Source: Phytophthora sp. 'mugwort'
Lineage: Eukaryota; Oomycota; Peronosporomycetes; Peronosporales; Peronosporaceae
Length of the DNA: 64,000 bases
Assembly: GCA_033558025.1 (NCBI GenBank)
Contig: JAUCEF010000012.1
Location: forward strand, 2,356,001 to 2,420,000
Direction of reading: 5' to 3'
In this document: piece by piece, positions 27,476 through 40,212 of the stretch
Layout: every line of letters starts with the position of its first letter
Numbering within the stretch: position 1 is the stretch's first letter
Translations under genes and position numbers: made by a program
The notes under the pieces: model-generated
What the model was told of the DNA's origin: nothing
The model's input: only the letters and a program-made list of their open reading frames with translations
Databases searched by the model: none

Positions 27476-27658
27476 TTAGCTAAGTTCTGATTTACTTAAG
27501 TAATTCTTCTTCTTACGGGCACAAATTTCTTCGCGATTCTTCTCATCATATTCTCGCTGCTTAGCCAGTCGCGTTTCCCTTGTTTTTAGATAGTACCGCT
27601 TTTGAGCGGCTTTGATTCGCTCTTTGTTAAGTTCGTATTGTTCAGGTGAGTACGTCAT
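27476..27658 (-). CDS. Small basic viral protein, copy B, truncated to 60 aa
   Basis: Same as 973-1242, but a G-to-A change near 27476 creates a stop, removing the SELxQ repeats and the hydrophobic tail. Confidence 0.5.
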   Translation of the reverse strand: MTYSPEQYELNKERIKAAQKRYYLKTRETRLAKQREYDEKNREEICARKKKNYLSKSELS

Positions 27659-27976
27659 CTTTGTATATTACTAACTTCATATTTATCAGGAATAAAATAT
27701 TATAATAGAAGGCAAAGCTCCGCATTCATTACTTTTTATGCCTACTTCGAAGCGTATTACTAATCTACATATCGCTTGCACCCCCGCGGTCTTACGGCGA
27801 ACAGTATGCCACGCTTTTCAAACAACTCCGGCATCCTTTGCCGCATTAAGCTTGTCGCTTGCTCTCTGCAATGAGGCCTTGGCTCCACATTTTTGTCAGC
27901 CTCCTCCAAACTTGAAAATCACCCGAAAGTCCGACGACTACCGACTTTAAAAAGTGTGGACCACATCGTGTAATTT

Positions 27977-28040
27977 CTCGGTCGAAAAGCAACTCGGTCG
28001 AAAAACAACTCGGTCGAAAAGCAACTCGGTCGAAAAGCAA
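27977..28040 (+). repeat. 4 x 16-bp repeat, copy B
   Basis: Identical array to 1561-1624. Confidence 0.9.
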
Positions 28041-28059
28041 CCAGTGAGAAAGAGCAGCG

Positions 28060-28941
28060 ATGGCGGACAAGCAAAAAACTCACGAAGACGTCCTTACGCG
28101 ACTCATGCGCGACTTGGAAACGAAGACGACTTTGTGTTACGTCAAGGACTATCCTGGAGTGGAGCTGAAGCAGTTGAATTATCACGTGAAGAAGCTCGGT
28201 CCACTGGTGAACCCCGTTTTTGGCGAGCAGCCGGCGTTCTTCATCGACGAAGGTCGCTTCATCCCCTTTCGAATGGTCGTGTATGGCAACGAGAAGGTGG
28301 CGGCGAAGATTGCAGAGCTCCTTGGTGAGTGGTCAAAGTGGTCTGGAAAAGGAGGCAGAGTGACAACCTCGCAAGGGGCGTTCATTCTGGAGCAGCGTCC
28401 CGGAGGGCCCAACGTGAGAATGCCCGACGTGGCATACACACCGCGAGATGATGACAGGAATTTGACTTGTGAACAGATGTGGACGTATCGTGGCGATCCC
28501 TTTGTTCCCACCTTTGTTGTTGAGATTGATAAGCTCTCTGGTCGAGGCTCTCAACGCAGCGTTCTTGATCGAAAGATGCGAAATGAATATTTCCAGCACG
28601 GCGTCCAGTTGGGTTGGCTGATCGACCCACGCCCAGACTTTCAGCGGATGTATGAGTACTATCTCGACGACAATGGAGACGTACAATGCTCTGACAACAC
28701 TGCGTGGAGAGATCTTGACGGTGGCGACGTTCTTCCTGGTTTCAGGATGCGCGCACCTGTGTTGGAAATGGTGTTGAACCAGGATTCGGGTTCGTCGTCA
28801 GAAGATGAAGTTGATCTGGTGTGTCCCTATCCAAGATGCAACAAGCGATTCCGATCTCCTGGTGCATGGACTGCTCATGCTGAATGGCACCGTGAGGAGA
28901 GATCTATTTCGAAGTACTTAGCCAAGCGTGAGAACTCATAG
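28060..28941 (+). CDS. Uma2-like nuclease with C2H2 finger, copy B, 293 aa
   Basis: Protein identical to that at 1644-2525; all nuclease and zinc-binding residues are present. Confidence 0.75.
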   Translation: MADKQKTHEDVLTRLMRDLETKTTLCYVKDYPGVELKQLNYHVKKLGPLVNPVFGEQPAFFIDEGRFIPFRMVVYGNEKVAAKIAELLGEWSKWSGKGGRVTTSQGAFILEQRPGGPNVRMPDVAYTPRDDDRNLTCEQMWTYRGDPFVPTFVVEIDKLSGRGSQRSVLDRKMRNEYFQHGVQLGWLIDPRPDFQRMYEYYLDDNGDVQCSDNTAWRDLDGGDVLPGFRMRAPVLEMVLNQDSGSSSEDEVDLVCPYPRCNKRFRSPGAWTAHAEWHREERSISKYLAKRENS

Positions 28942-28973
28942 TCATCCAGTGTGAACTCATAGCCATCCAGTGT
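28932..28973 (+). repeat. 21-bp duplication, copy B
   Basis: Same as 2516-2557. Confidence 0.8.
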
Positions 28974-29145
28974 GGCAACTACGCTTCGACAAGTTCCTAT
29001 CTAACCATATCGCAGAACTCAAAGCTTGCGATCTAAAGCATAGTTGGCGGCGCTGACTGATTTCTTATTCCTGATTGGTGGCTAAGAGAAGATAATAAAA
29101 AACTATCTATTGTTTTATCAATATAGTTTGAATGTTGTCGGTCGA

Positions 29146-29313
29146 GCGGTTCTAAAACTACCCTAAGATCCAAAAGACGTTGCTTTCACTCTAAGGTGGT
29201 CGAGAGGTAGCGTCGTCAAAATAGCACCTGGTCCGAAAGAAGGTTCCAGGATTGTTCTCGATGGTAAATTACGGAAAGTAAAAAAACTGCCGGCGTAATG
29301 TTCCAAGTATTAC
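29146..29313 (+). repeat. Dispersed repeat copy 1, copy B
   Basis: Counterpart of 2730-2897, again ending at the esterase tail. Confidence 0.75.
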
Positions 29314-29614
29314 TACTTATAACCTGCTCGGTGACGGTTACAACAACTCGGTGGCGACGGACCCGTTCGTCGGCAAACCAGAGAGCTACAAGCAGCTGGC
29401 GCGCATCATGACTCGAATCTGGGCGAGCTTTATCGTTCACGAGAATCCGAACGATAACGGCGTGACGGCGCTGAAGTGGCCTGAGTACACGTCCGTCAAT
29501 GCACAGAACATTGTGTTCGACGCCAACGTGACAGAGTTCGCTTACATCGCACCGGACACATACCGCGCTGAGGGCGTCGCGTACTTGATGAGCCTGTATA
29601 ATGTCACGGCCTAA
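29314..29614 (+). pseudogene. Carboxylesterase C-terminal fragment, copy B
   Basis: Same frame and protein as 2898-3198. Confidence 0.75.
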
Positions 29615-30961
29615 ACAGGGTATTTGTGAAAGGAAGTTTGAAAAATGAGAAGCAATAAATACTTGCCGAAAGTAGTTTAGCTTTGTGACTTGCGAAGAAC
29701 TGACCCCCCGTATTATACTAGCATTCAGATGTAGATTAGTCCAGACTCGCAAACTTGCCTCGTTCGGGGCGCGAACCAAGCGGCTGTGAGAAGCGTATAA
29801 TGATGGGGGCCGTATGAAGTGACGGTATCCGCTGCACTCATCCTGGCTCGATGAGCGAGAACACGTTCGTTCTGCACACGAATTGTGTACCGAGCAAGGG
29901 TAGCGAATCGATATTAGCGATACCCCGAAGAATTTGCGGCGTGTGCTGAAAGTATCACCGAAAGCGCTCCGCTGTGTTCGTACCTGTTCCCGGGTATTCC
30001 CAAATTTACATATTCACGGCTATCCAAGAAAGAACCGCCATATGGATTGTGTATTGTACAGTATGAAAGAGGGACGTGGGGGATCACAAGCTAAAGCTAC
30101 GGCTTCAGTGTGCAGCATTACTGTACTAACGAGGTTGTGTATACAGGAAACTGAAGACACGTTGGAGAACTTGCGGACTGAGATATTGTTTCGTACTTTG
30201 CAAAAAAAGAGCGATTACTACATATAGCCCTGCAGGTTCTGCTTATTTAGGTCACACCTCCAGGCATCTAAATGGTCGTTTATGAACTTTGAGCTTGTTG
30301 CTGTATACAATTAATGTCCCGCAGAATATCGCGTACATCAAACCGGTGTATACCGCGCTTAGAACATCTATGCACAGTGTACTACAAAATTGAACTCCAG
30401 TAGAGGAACATACAGTACATTTGTGTCCGTCAATGATTGTGTAATTGTGTACCGTTACCGCTTCAACTAGGCCTTTCCTGCTTCAACCACAAAGCAAATC
30501 GTGACCGACAAAAGCGAGGGCACGATTATCAAACGAAAAGTGTCGACGGCTTTCATCATTTTTTTTTTTTACAAGCTTAACATTCATCATTATTACGTCA
30601 TTTAAACTAGTTGCAAGAGTAATAACACATATCGGCAGCAGGTCGACAAGGGCGGCCCCAGCCTCGTCACAAGGCTAGTTAGTCCCAACCTACGTCACAT
30701 GAACTACCGGTAATCGGAATCCCTCCTGGTCTGCTTGGGTATTGTCATGGACACACTCATATGGATGTATGTGCTTGTAACCCGAGAGTTGACGGCAGTC
30801 ATTCCTCGAACATCAACTTGCAGTTGCCCGCGGCTCGTTTATTGCCTTGGACACCATTCCTTTGCGACGCGGAAGATCGCGGCCTCACTCTTTGTCTTAC
30901 TCGCAAGCGCACTAGTTGACGACAAGCTTGGTGACAATCCCGCTTCATTTACTTCACCTTC
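29615..30961. other. Cellular intergenic DNA, copy B
   Basis: Counterpart of 3199-4546 with private substitutions (for example at 30253, 30429 and 30774) and a T12 run. No gene recognised. Confidence 0.4.
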
Positions 30962-31636
30962 ATGCGTTATCTTCTGTACCTGGTCGCGGCGGTTGCACTG
31001 CTGGCTACGCCCATCGCTGCCTCAGACGCAGCGACAGTCACGATTAAGAATGGATCCTACTCGGGTGTCTACCAATCCACCTACAACCAGGACCTTTTCC
31101 TCGGCATGCCATACGCCCAACCCCCCGTAAACAGCCTTCGCTTTCGGAACCCGGAACTGCTCAACACGACCTGGAAAGACGTCAAGAACGCAACGGAATA
31201 CGCCGCCATGTGCTACGGCTACGGCAGCGATACATGGGTACTGGGCAACATCGTCTCGGAGGACTGCTTGACGATCAATGTAATCCGTCCGAGTAACGTG
31301 TCTGAAGGCGACAATTTGCCTGTCGGTGTGTGGATTCACGGTGGAGGTCTCACCCAGGGCGGTGCTCGTGACCCACGCTACAATCTTTCCTACATCATGG
31401 AAGAGGCGGTTGCAACCGGCAAGCCATTCATCGGCGTCAGCTTCAACTACCGTCTACAAGCCTTCGGTTTCCTGTCGGGCTCTGCTGTTCACAAGGCTGG
31501 TGTGACCAACCTCGCACTGAAAGACCAGCGTCTGGCGCTGCACTGGGTACAAGAGAACATAGCGGCTTTCGGTGGCGATACCAGCAAGGTCACCGTTTGG
31601 GGTGAGAGTGCTGGAGCTCGCAGCACTCTCATTTGA
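30962..31636 (+). pseudogene. Carboxylesterase N-terminal fragment, copy B
   Basis: Signal peptide and GESAG elbow as at 4547-5221; same break into viral DNA at 31625. Confidence 0.85.
31604..31630. other. Junction hairpin, copy B
   Basis: Same 9-bp arms and 9-base loop as 5189-5215. Confidence 0.8.
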
Positions 31637-31678
31637 ATCTATATGGTTTCTAATATACTTTTCAGGAAATTAAATATT

Positions 31679-32059
31679 ATGAGCCATCTTATCAAGCCCA
31701 TCACATCCGACCATGAATTAATCGAACTATCGAAAATAATTGGGGTTCATCTTGATGATATCTATGAATCAAGTGAAATAACGAAACCAATTTCGAAGAA
31801 AGGATCATACCTCATTCTACTACGACCACCTAATATTAATGTAGGCCATTGGACGGCAGTTCATAACGGTGAGTATTTCGATAGTATGGGTGAAGCAGGT
31901 CCTACTAAGTATGGAATTGGAAGATACAACCCCAAGCAATATCAAGGGACTTATGGAGATTATTGCGGACCATTTTATATCCTTTGGCTCTATTCCAAGC
32001 AACACAAGAAACCACAATTATTTTCAAAGATGAAGGATTTAAACCTGAAAATAATATAA
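31679..32059 (+). CDS. Adenain-like protease, copy B
   Basis: 126 residues from ATG 31679, identical catalytic set to 5264-5644. Confidence 0.8.
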   Translation: MSHLIKPITSDHELIELSKIIGVHLDDIYESSEITKPISKKGSYLILLRPPNINVGHWTAVHNGEYFDSMGEAGPTKYGIGRYNPKQYQGTYGDYCGPFYILWLYSKQHKKPQLFSKMKDLNLKII

Positions 32060-32821
32060 CCATGACTTCAAGGAGTTATCAGTTTCATCAGCTATCCCCG
32101 AAGCGAAGCTCAAGCGAGCGTTCAAGACAGGAACACTAACGCTGTCGAAAGATGATCTAAGCGGAAGCGGAGCTACACTACATCTACATCCCGAGAGCTA
32201 CGCTAAGGCAGTCAAGGCTGCTAAAGCGGGGAAAGGAACGCGACTGACTATCACAAAGAAGGAAATCGGCTATCCATTCAAGCATATGAATGGTGGAGGC
32301 ATGCACGGAGCGAGTATTTGGTCTAAGGTATGGGGAGGTATCAAATCATCTTTAAGTTCGCCAAAGACTCAGGATTACTTAGTAGAGCAGCTGATTTTGC
32401 AGTTCCCGCTCTTGCAACATATGCAGGTCAGCCACCGGCGGCTATCCCCGCAAGAGCAGCCATTCGTTCCATGACGGGTATTGGTGTCTATGACAGCGAC
32501 TCTGATAAGGAAGGAGGAAAACTAACTATGACTGATGTGAAGAAGGGAGCTAAGCGAGCTCTATCTTACGCTAAACGAAAGGGGGTTCTAACTGATGCAG
32601 TTGATGCAGGAGAGAAGTACCTACTATCCAAGGCGACTAAGCCTGAGCATGAAAACCTAATCAAGTCTATCCGTGGAGAAGTAAAGAGACGATACGGCGT
32701 TGGTGTAGCCAAGGCCAAGCCCAAAACATTTGCAAAGGGTAGTCAAGAGGCTAAGGATCACATGGCTAAGAATCGAGCTATGAGAAAGAAGGCTATGGCA
32801 GCTGGAAGTTTTACTTTCTAA
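32058..32821 (+). pseudogene. Putative minor virion protein, copy B, frameshifted
   Basis: Same two frames and lesions as 5643-6406; one silent private change near 32697. Confidence 0.6.
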
Positions 32822-32839
32822 AAAAAATATATCATCAGC

Positions 32840-33706
32840 TTATTTTTTTGGACGAATTAGAAGCATGATCGATACTGATGTATCACGAAATATTACTTTC
32901 TTATCATCCTGATTGTAAATGCTAATTGTGATCGTAGAGCGAGAGCCATTGTGGCAGTTCATCCAAGCATATTGACTTCCTTTATAATTAATCAACTTTC
33001 CAATTGGGACATCACCTCTATCAAACGCACTTAGAATATCACCCGAGGCGACGTACTCATTTTTTATAAGATCACAACGAACGATGTATGAGCTCGTTGG
33101 ATGAGCTTGAGGAATGATATTTGATAGCTGAGCGCTTGCAACAGTAGCCGATGCAGCGGGATACGTTCCTGAAACAAGACCAAGAACCTTACCAAACTCA
33201 GCGTTGTCAATAATCAGACGAGGCACGCGTGTAATTGTAGGCAAACCAGTACCAGAAACGGAATAAAGCCCGGTAGCGGATCTTGTATATCCTGATGGGA
33301 GGGAAGTAGGAGTAGGCGAGAAATCGATCTGAGCAGCGTAATAGACACTGTTTTGAATCAATTGGATATAGAAAACGTTATTCCCTTCGCTATCGATCAG
33401 ATATGCACCAGCGCTGATCAAAGCAGCTTGGATGCTTGCATTGATATTTGTGTATTGATATATACCATCTTGTAGATTAATACTTATCGTAGATGTAGTA
33501 GCCGCCGTTGGCACTTCGATTTTGAATGAAGTATTCTGAAATTGAATCGCATCTATGTTATATTCCGAGTTGTACATGCTGATTGATTGAACAGCACAAA
33601 CAGCTTCATGGATGTCAGCAGCCGATCCAGGGAATTGATATTTCCAAGTGGAATTGTATCCATCTTGTACGACGTTGGTACTGTCGATTTTGATGAAACT
33701 TGACAT
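32840..33706 (-). CDS. Penton-like protein, copy B, 288 aa
   Basis: Identical protein to 6425-7291. Confidence 0.65.
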   Translation of the reverse strand: MSSFIKIDSTNVVQDGYNSTWKYQFPGSAADIHEAVCAVQSISMYNSEYNIDAIQFQNTSFKIEVPTAATTSTISINLQDGIYQYTNINASIQAALISAGAYLIDSEGNNVFYIQLIQNSVYYAAQIDFSPTPTSLPSGYTRSATGLYSVSGTGLPTITRVPRLIIDNAEFGKVLGLVSGTYPAASATVASAQLSNIIPQAHPTSSYIVRCDLIKNEYVASGDILSAFDRGDVPIGKLINYKGSQYAWMNCHNGSRSTITISIYNQDDKKVIFRDTSVSIMLLIRPKK

Positions 33707-33752
33707 CGTTAATTATATGATGCTAAGCATATTTCTGATTGATTAAATGGAG

Positions 33753-34436
33753 TTACTCTTCCATCGCAATAGGTCTATCAAAGTTGTACCTGATTTGACC
33801 CTTCACCGAGTCGATGAATAACATCTGCCCCTTTTGCTCAGTGGCTTTGTTGTAGTAATAGACGATCGAGCGATCATCTACCCCCTTGATATTGAAGTCC
33901 TTGACCACCATCTGTAAATCACGCTTCGAATTAGCTTTTAGGATCGCCACGTACTCTGAATTCAAGCGAATCATCTTATCAGTAGCAAAGTAGCTGTGGC
34001 TAAGGAATATGGTGGATATCTTGAAATGTCGGCCCCTTGTAAAATAATGTGAGAAGATATTCTTCTGGAGTAGCTTATCATTACTGTAGTCGTCTATGAT
34101 GACAAGTTCAGGTTTGTTGGAGCTCATTGGCGTATGGCGGACTTGATCAACTTTCGGTGGGGTATCGGGGTCAGCGAAAGTAATGAAATCTTCCAACTTA
34201 TCACGGAGATACTCATACAATTCTTGCTGAGGATTACGAGCTATGGTCGTTAGATGTGCAAATACGTGAGGAGAATGCTTGAGGATGAGCATACATAGAT
34301 TGTTCTTCCCACTGAACGATGGACCAAGGACAACCATCCTGAACAGCTTTTTAATGTCAAGAGCTGGTATATCACCCATGCTTGACGATTTGAACTTTTT
34401 CGGGAGGGAGGCCCCATAGTTTGGAATTCCGCTCAT
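33753..34436 (-). CDS. Packaging ATPase, copy B, 227 aa
   Basis: Identical protein to 7338-8021, with the same Phe in Walker A. Confidence 0.85.
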   Translation of the reverse strand: MSGIPNYGASLPKKFKSSSMGDIPALDIKKLFRMVVLGPSFSGKNNLCMLILKHSPHVFAHLTTIARNPQQELYEYLRDKLEDFITFADPDTPPKVDQVRHTPMSSNKPELVIIDDYSNDKLLQKNIFSHYFTRGRHFKISTIFLSHSYFATDKMIRLNSEYVAILKANSKRDLQMVVKDFNIKGVDDRSIVYYYNKATEQKGQMLFIDSVKGQIRYNFDRPIAMEE

Positions 34437-34486
34437 GATCGTGTATTTAATCGCTTGTTCTATATAGCTTGAGACAAAAAACAACT

Positions 34487-36491
34487 ATGAGTTCTGGTTT
34501 TCATTATCCTCAGCCAATTTTCACATCAACCATCTATAATCCCGATTACTTTCTAAAGTTGGATTCGTCTGGTTATCTGTCATATGAGTATGCTCAGACT
34601 TTGTATCTTGATAAGAATGATTATCGATTGACGTTCCTATCAGGGATTACACCCGGGATAGCTACACAAGGCGTATCACTTGTTCCTGGAACCAATAATG
34701 ATATTAGTGGGCTTGGTACTATCAGTTGCAGCGCTCTGACGGTCGCAGGTGTTCCCGTGGGGACTCTACCATCATTCTTAGATGGAATTACACCCGAATC
34801 AGCCGCAAACTCAAAGGCTCTCGTTCTTGGAGGATCTGGCGAAATCGGAACTATTACATCACTAACGGCGACCAATATTTATGGATCCATAAAGACCGCG
34901 GCGCAGCCTGGTATTACTTCACTTGGCACTCTCTCAGCATTGAATGTCTCTGGCGCTGTATCGGCAGCTACACTACCTGGCACGCTATCGACAGGAGCTC
35001 AAACCAATATTACTTCACTTGGGACGCTATCAGGGCTCACGATTGGCGGCAACCTTGTATTCACGGGTGCAGGTAGATCATTAATTGGTTTATCATCAAT
35101 ATCCGCAACAACGCTGACTGGAGCTGTTTCAGGATCTCAAACGGGCATTACGGCTGTTGGAATCCTAACCAACCTCACGCTGAATACTGGTGGAACTGGT
35201 TTGCAAATACCTAGCCTCAAATTCTGGAACTCATCGTTGGGATCGTATCTCAATTTGATCATATGGCATTCGTTGGCATCAGTTATGGTGGTGCTGTAGC
35301 ATCTAAAGCTCTCGTAGTTGATATCAACAAGGATATCACATCGATCCGCACTCTTGATGCCCAAAACCTGAATGGTTCGATAAAGGTCAGCGGGACACCC
35401 GGCGACTTCGGATCGATCAGAATCAGCGGGACTGATGTTATCACAAGCTCAAGGCATATCCAAAATATCGGTAATATTGCTTGTAGCGGAACGTTGAACG
35501 CATTCGCTGGGTATCAAGTCAATAGTGTTGCTTTCGTCGATGCAAGTCGAAATATATATCAGCAGCAACCTTTTCAACATCTGGTAATATTACGTGCTCT
35601 GGAAGTCTAAAGGTTTTTTTAGCTTATGGAAATCAAGCTAATATAACAACTGTAGGAAGCTTAACAGAGTTAGGCATTAATTCAACACCTGCAAATGAAT
35701 ATTTCTCTATTACTGGATCTGGAACGGATTATTTGGATAGTAGCTATACAAGGATGCTTGCATTTAAAGGATCGAACATTTCACCTGTTCAGTTTCAAAT
35801 CGAGGTCAATAATGGCACTAATGCAACATCTACGAATGCTACTTGAATTGGAAATTATACATCTAATGACCTAAGATTTGGTACTAATCAGACAACTCGT
35901 ATGACTCTAACGAACACTGGACGTCTTGGATTATCTACTGTCACCCCATCAGCCCCTCTCCATGTCTCTAATACTGTAAGTTATACATGGAATAGTGCAG
36001 GTAATGTAGGATTAACAGCGTATCGACTAAGAAGTGACTCTGGAGTGACAGAAACTGCTACTGGAACACCAATCACATATACAAATGTATGCGGTATATT
36101 TAGCGGATATATTGGTTGCGAAGCGATGGTTATGCAATCAGATCGTCGTTTAAAGCAAGATATTGTTGATGTGCCTATTGGCCGTGTTGAATGTCTTTAC
36201 AAGACCTTGAAAGTGAAATCATATAAATGGAAGCAACATCCTGATAAGCCAAAAGAATTGGGTCTGATCGCTCAGGATGTTTTAGATCAAGGATTCTTAG
36301 ATTTAGTCGCTCGTATCCCTGATAATGATACAGAACTTGAGCAAAGTTCTGATCCATGGTTAGAGCCTAAGGGGGTAAAGCTTCATGTAGATTATTCAAA
36401 ATTAGCTGCTTATAACGTGAGAATGATTCAGGCATTGATTGATAGAGTAGATGACCAGCAAAAGCAAATCGATGAGTTGAAAAATCGCTGA
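34487..36491 (+). pseudogene. Fibre with S74 chaperone, copy B, broken
   Basis: Same frameshifts and TGA as 8072-10076. Confidence 0.75.
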
Positions 36492-36504
36492 GTGAGTATA
36501 GACA

Positions 36505-36767
36505 ATGGCTGCCTTCAAGTTTAGAGTTTCTCAACGAAAGGGAAAAAATATGATGCTGTGTTTGATGATGGTAGCATTGTATCTTTTGGCGCTTTCAAGC
36601 GGGATGGTACGCCTTATCAACAATACAAGGATTCGACACCTTTAAGAGCATTTCGTGCGTATGATCACAGCGATAAAGCGAGGCGCGAAAGATACTATAA
36701 GCGACACAAAAACAACCATCCGATGTACTCAGCCGATTGGTTTTCGAAAAAATATTTATGGACCTAA
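36505..36767 (+). pseudogene. 87-aa viral protein, copy B, frameshifted
   Basis: The A run after GGG is 6 long instead of 7 (near 36543), shifting the frame after about residue 14. The remainder stays readable from 36558. Confidence 0.6.
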
Positions 36768-36777
36768 ATATAAAACA

Positions 36778-37017
36778 ATGGGTTGCCTACCAAGTAAAGA
36801 GCTCAAAACTAATTTAACTACTGATGAACCTAATCAGATCGTGGGATCGACGATGCTACAAGCTGACAAAAGTATTGTTCTTGGTGATAGTGTGTTCCTT
36901 CCCACCAAAAGTCCTGATGGTGAGTCTGCCATACTTGAAGTAAGTATCAGCGATAAAAAACTAACATTTATCGAGGATATCGAAACAAACTCGTGCGAAG
37001 TGGCATTGCTTAGATAG
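36778..37017 (+). CDS. MGC small protein, copy B, 79 aa
   Basis: Identical to 10364-10603. Confidence 0.5.
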   Translation: MGCLPSKELKTNLTTDEPNQIVGSTMLQADKSIVLGDSVFLPTKSPDGESAILEVSISDKKLTFIEDIETNSCEVALLR

Positions 37018-37180
37018 CAAACGTCTTCACGGTCTTTTTTTTCTTGGGTTGGTAGGCCCACATACGCCCACCCTCGGTTTGCGTTGATGCATCCACCTTC
37101 CTGATAGACTTATCGAGATCAGTAGCCCATACGGCTGCCTGAGTCTTCTGAGGGCGTTCATGAATGATTATATTCTTCAT
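37010..37180 (-). CDS. Short viral protein, copy B, altered C-terminus (56 aa)
   Basis: One extra T in a run near 37035 changes the end from the KKKRP form to a longer tail ending at 37010, now overlapping the MGC gene. Also two private amino acid changes. The higher change density here suggests relaxed constraint. Confidence 0.4.
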   Translation of the reverse strand: MKNIIIHERPQKTQAAVWATDLDKSIRKVDASTQTEGGRMWAYQPKKKKTVKTFAI

Positions 37181-37253
37181 GATGGCTTTGAGCTCAGCAA
37201 CGTTGTTATCAGCGTTATCACTGCAATAATTCGGGGGTTAAAGAAGAACATGA

Positions 37254-39919
37254 TTATAGTAGTCGAGTTATAATTTCTTTAAATTCTTTATCATCAATGA
37301 GTCGATTGCTGTACATATTCACTGTAAGAGACTTGAGCTGTTTGATGATGCTTGGATTATCATTTTCTAACTCAATATGAGCCTTGAGCTTGTCATACTC
37401 AGCGCGAAGTGTTTCAAGTGGATCAGTGAGCTTATCGTGAAAATTGTACTGAAGATGAGTTATCGCAAGGATCTCTTTGAACATTTTTTTATCTTCGATG
37501 CTGAGCTTGTCATACATCCCCTGATCGATATGGTTCTTATATACGAGACTTCTGATCATTGATTTTAGGCTATCACTGATTTGACACTTCGGCCCACACT
37601 TGCGACGATTCGGCTGTACAATCACAGGAGTCTTAGCATCAAGGTCAGGAATACGAATGTACTTGCTACCGAGCTGTCGATAAACGTAGGCGCTTGGTGT
37701 CGCTAACCCCTGAATCTCATTTAGGTTGTAGGTCCTTCCACGTCTGACCACCCCATCGAGTGGTGCAACACCTGCTTCTCTTAGGCCACGACCTTTCAAT
37801 CCGCTTCCGCTAACCTGATTGATCATATCATTCATAACTCCACGAACCGATTTATCATCTTGACGATCAACAAAGCCATCTACATTGATTTGCTCCTGAG
37901 CCACAATGCTATATTGTTTAGCTTTTGCGTTAAATACAGCTCTTGTTGCCTTCATAGCTGATGCCGCTGCCTTTAGTGCCGATCGAGCTGATTTTGAGTT
38001 GTTTCCTTTGACTGCTTCCTTAGCCTCTTCATAACGTTTTTGCGCTTCTCCGTATGATTGGTAAGCGCGTTCAGAATCGTCATGAAGCTTCTGTAGTTGG
38101 TCTTCACTATCAACCTGAGTATAGGGTTCAATACCTTGTCGTCTGATATCATGAGCCGTATTCAAGATTGCTTCATTCAATATCTTAAGATTATCATCGA
38201 GATTTTTGCGCCTTTGCTGATCAAGTTTCTTACTTTCAACCAATTGTGCTGCTTCCTCATCATTTGATGGGAATGGATACTCAACTTCCTTGGGATATTT
38301 ATCCAAATCCTCAAATCCATCGAGCAACGATAGGAATGTACCCATCCACCTGATATTCCTCATCAATCCCTTCCACGCTTCTCCAGATACTTGCTTGTGT
38401 TTCACATTTCTAATATTCAATGGTCTGGTCTCAGATGGCTCACCAAAATAGTAGTCTGTATGCGTTTTAACACTGTCTTAACCTCAACGATTGGTTTGAG
38501 TCTAAACGGGATTTTAATACCCTTTGAAGGAAGTTGCGTATAGTAATCAGTTAAGATGTTTTTAGCATCGTTATCAGCGTTGGATAGGTTTTGATCCATA
38601 TCTTCATTAATTTCAGCCATAATACCTTGACGTGCCTCACCTACGCCTTCTGTGAAATCATTAACATCAATTTCTTTGTCCTCATCACCGATCATCTCTA
38701 AGTCAAGACCTTTCGACCTGACCATATCTCTACAAATGATTTGAGCGTAAGTTGCCAATTGACCTTCTTGATGATAGCCGGCTTCATTTGATTACTTTCC
38801 TTACCGAAAACACCAATAGTACTTCCCTTGATCCATACATAACCATTAGCATCAAATGGTGTTGATTTGTTCGTTCTTTTAAGGATAGGAACAATCTTCT
38901 TCATTAAACCATTAGATTCAAGTAGTTCCTTATTTTTAGCAATGATCAAGTACATTTTGAATTTACTATTAGACTGATCGGAAGTTGTAAAAGTTGAATT
39001 ATCAAAGAGAAAACTGTCCTCAAGTCGTTGTTTGCTTTGTTTATAGTCGTCAAAAGAAGAAGCACTTGCTCTTTTGGATCCAATACGCTTCCATACTTGA
39101 AAAGGTGCATTTTTATCCTCTTTACCCATCTCATTTCGCTCATGTTTCTCATTGATATAATTGTTAAATCTAACATCGTTTGTGATGACAAATCCAATAT
39201 GATCGTATGTCTCTTCCCAATCAATGCTTGGAACCGACAATCTTGTTCAATCTAATACTGTATGTCTTAGCTCCGTTTCCAATATAATACTTTGTTAGCT
39301 GACGTCCATTAGAAACAAGAGGATGAATACCCATTTGAGCAAGAATCGGATAAACCTCAAATATTTCCTCAACCGCTTTCTTAAATTCGTTTTGAGAGAT
39401 TTGTTCATCATCGCTAAATAGAGTGTCAGGTGTTGGTGATGCATCCTTCCCAACAGCGATATCAACTGAAGGGATACTAATTCCTTCTATTGAAACATTA
39501 GATAGTGGTCTCTGTAATGGAGGGATACTAACACCATCCAGTTTAACATCGGAAAGTAATCTAACGCTAGGTTCTGTGTTAGTTCCAGTTGTTGATACCT
39601 CAGGGTTTATACCAGAGTTTTCATCACTGAGACTTTTTGTTAAGTCGGATTGAGCAATCGCCTGATCAATAATATCATTCAGGTTTTGCTTCACTGCATC
39701 AGGGATTGCTTCATCAGTGCCAACACCTGTATCAGTTTGGGTTGTTGCCGTCGTCTTCTTAGCTATCGTAGTGAAAGAATTGGATACATCAGTCGCCCAC
39801 GATGTGCTCTGATACATCTCACGCTTGGTGTTAGCTTGTCGAACCCGTCGCTGAGCTTTTTCAAGTAGCTCCTGACGTTTCTGCTCTCTCTGAGCGAGGG
39901 ATGTGAAATTTAGGAACAT
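37254..39919 (-). pseudogene. Large viral protein, copy B, frameshifted
   Basis: Same three joins as 10839-13504. Private changes include Gly-to-Glu in LGNDNPS near the C-terminus and two substitutions in the first eight residues. Confidence 0.55.
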
Positions 39920-39924
39920 CGTAT

Positions 39925-40212
39925 CTATATGTTGCGAATCATAAAAAAATGAGTACTCAAATTACCAATAACTCGGCATGACTGAGTCGTGTCGGAAGTA
40001 GCATAAGAATGACAAATATGATTTCGCTCATTTAGAAGATTAAGATATCGATCCTTGATACAATGGAATGGAACTCCAAATATATCTTCCAACTCATTTC
40101 TATACTTCTGATTTACAACAATTTTACGGAAAGTAGCGACAGCATCAAGATTCATCAACTCATTCTTGATACGACTAACCTCCTGAATGATCCAAAGCTT
40201 CTTTTGTAGCTG
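39925..40212 (-). pseudogene. Unknown viral C-terminal fragment, copy B
   Basis: Same as 13510-13797, with one Val-to-Gly change after the Rx4H segment. Confidence 0.5.
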
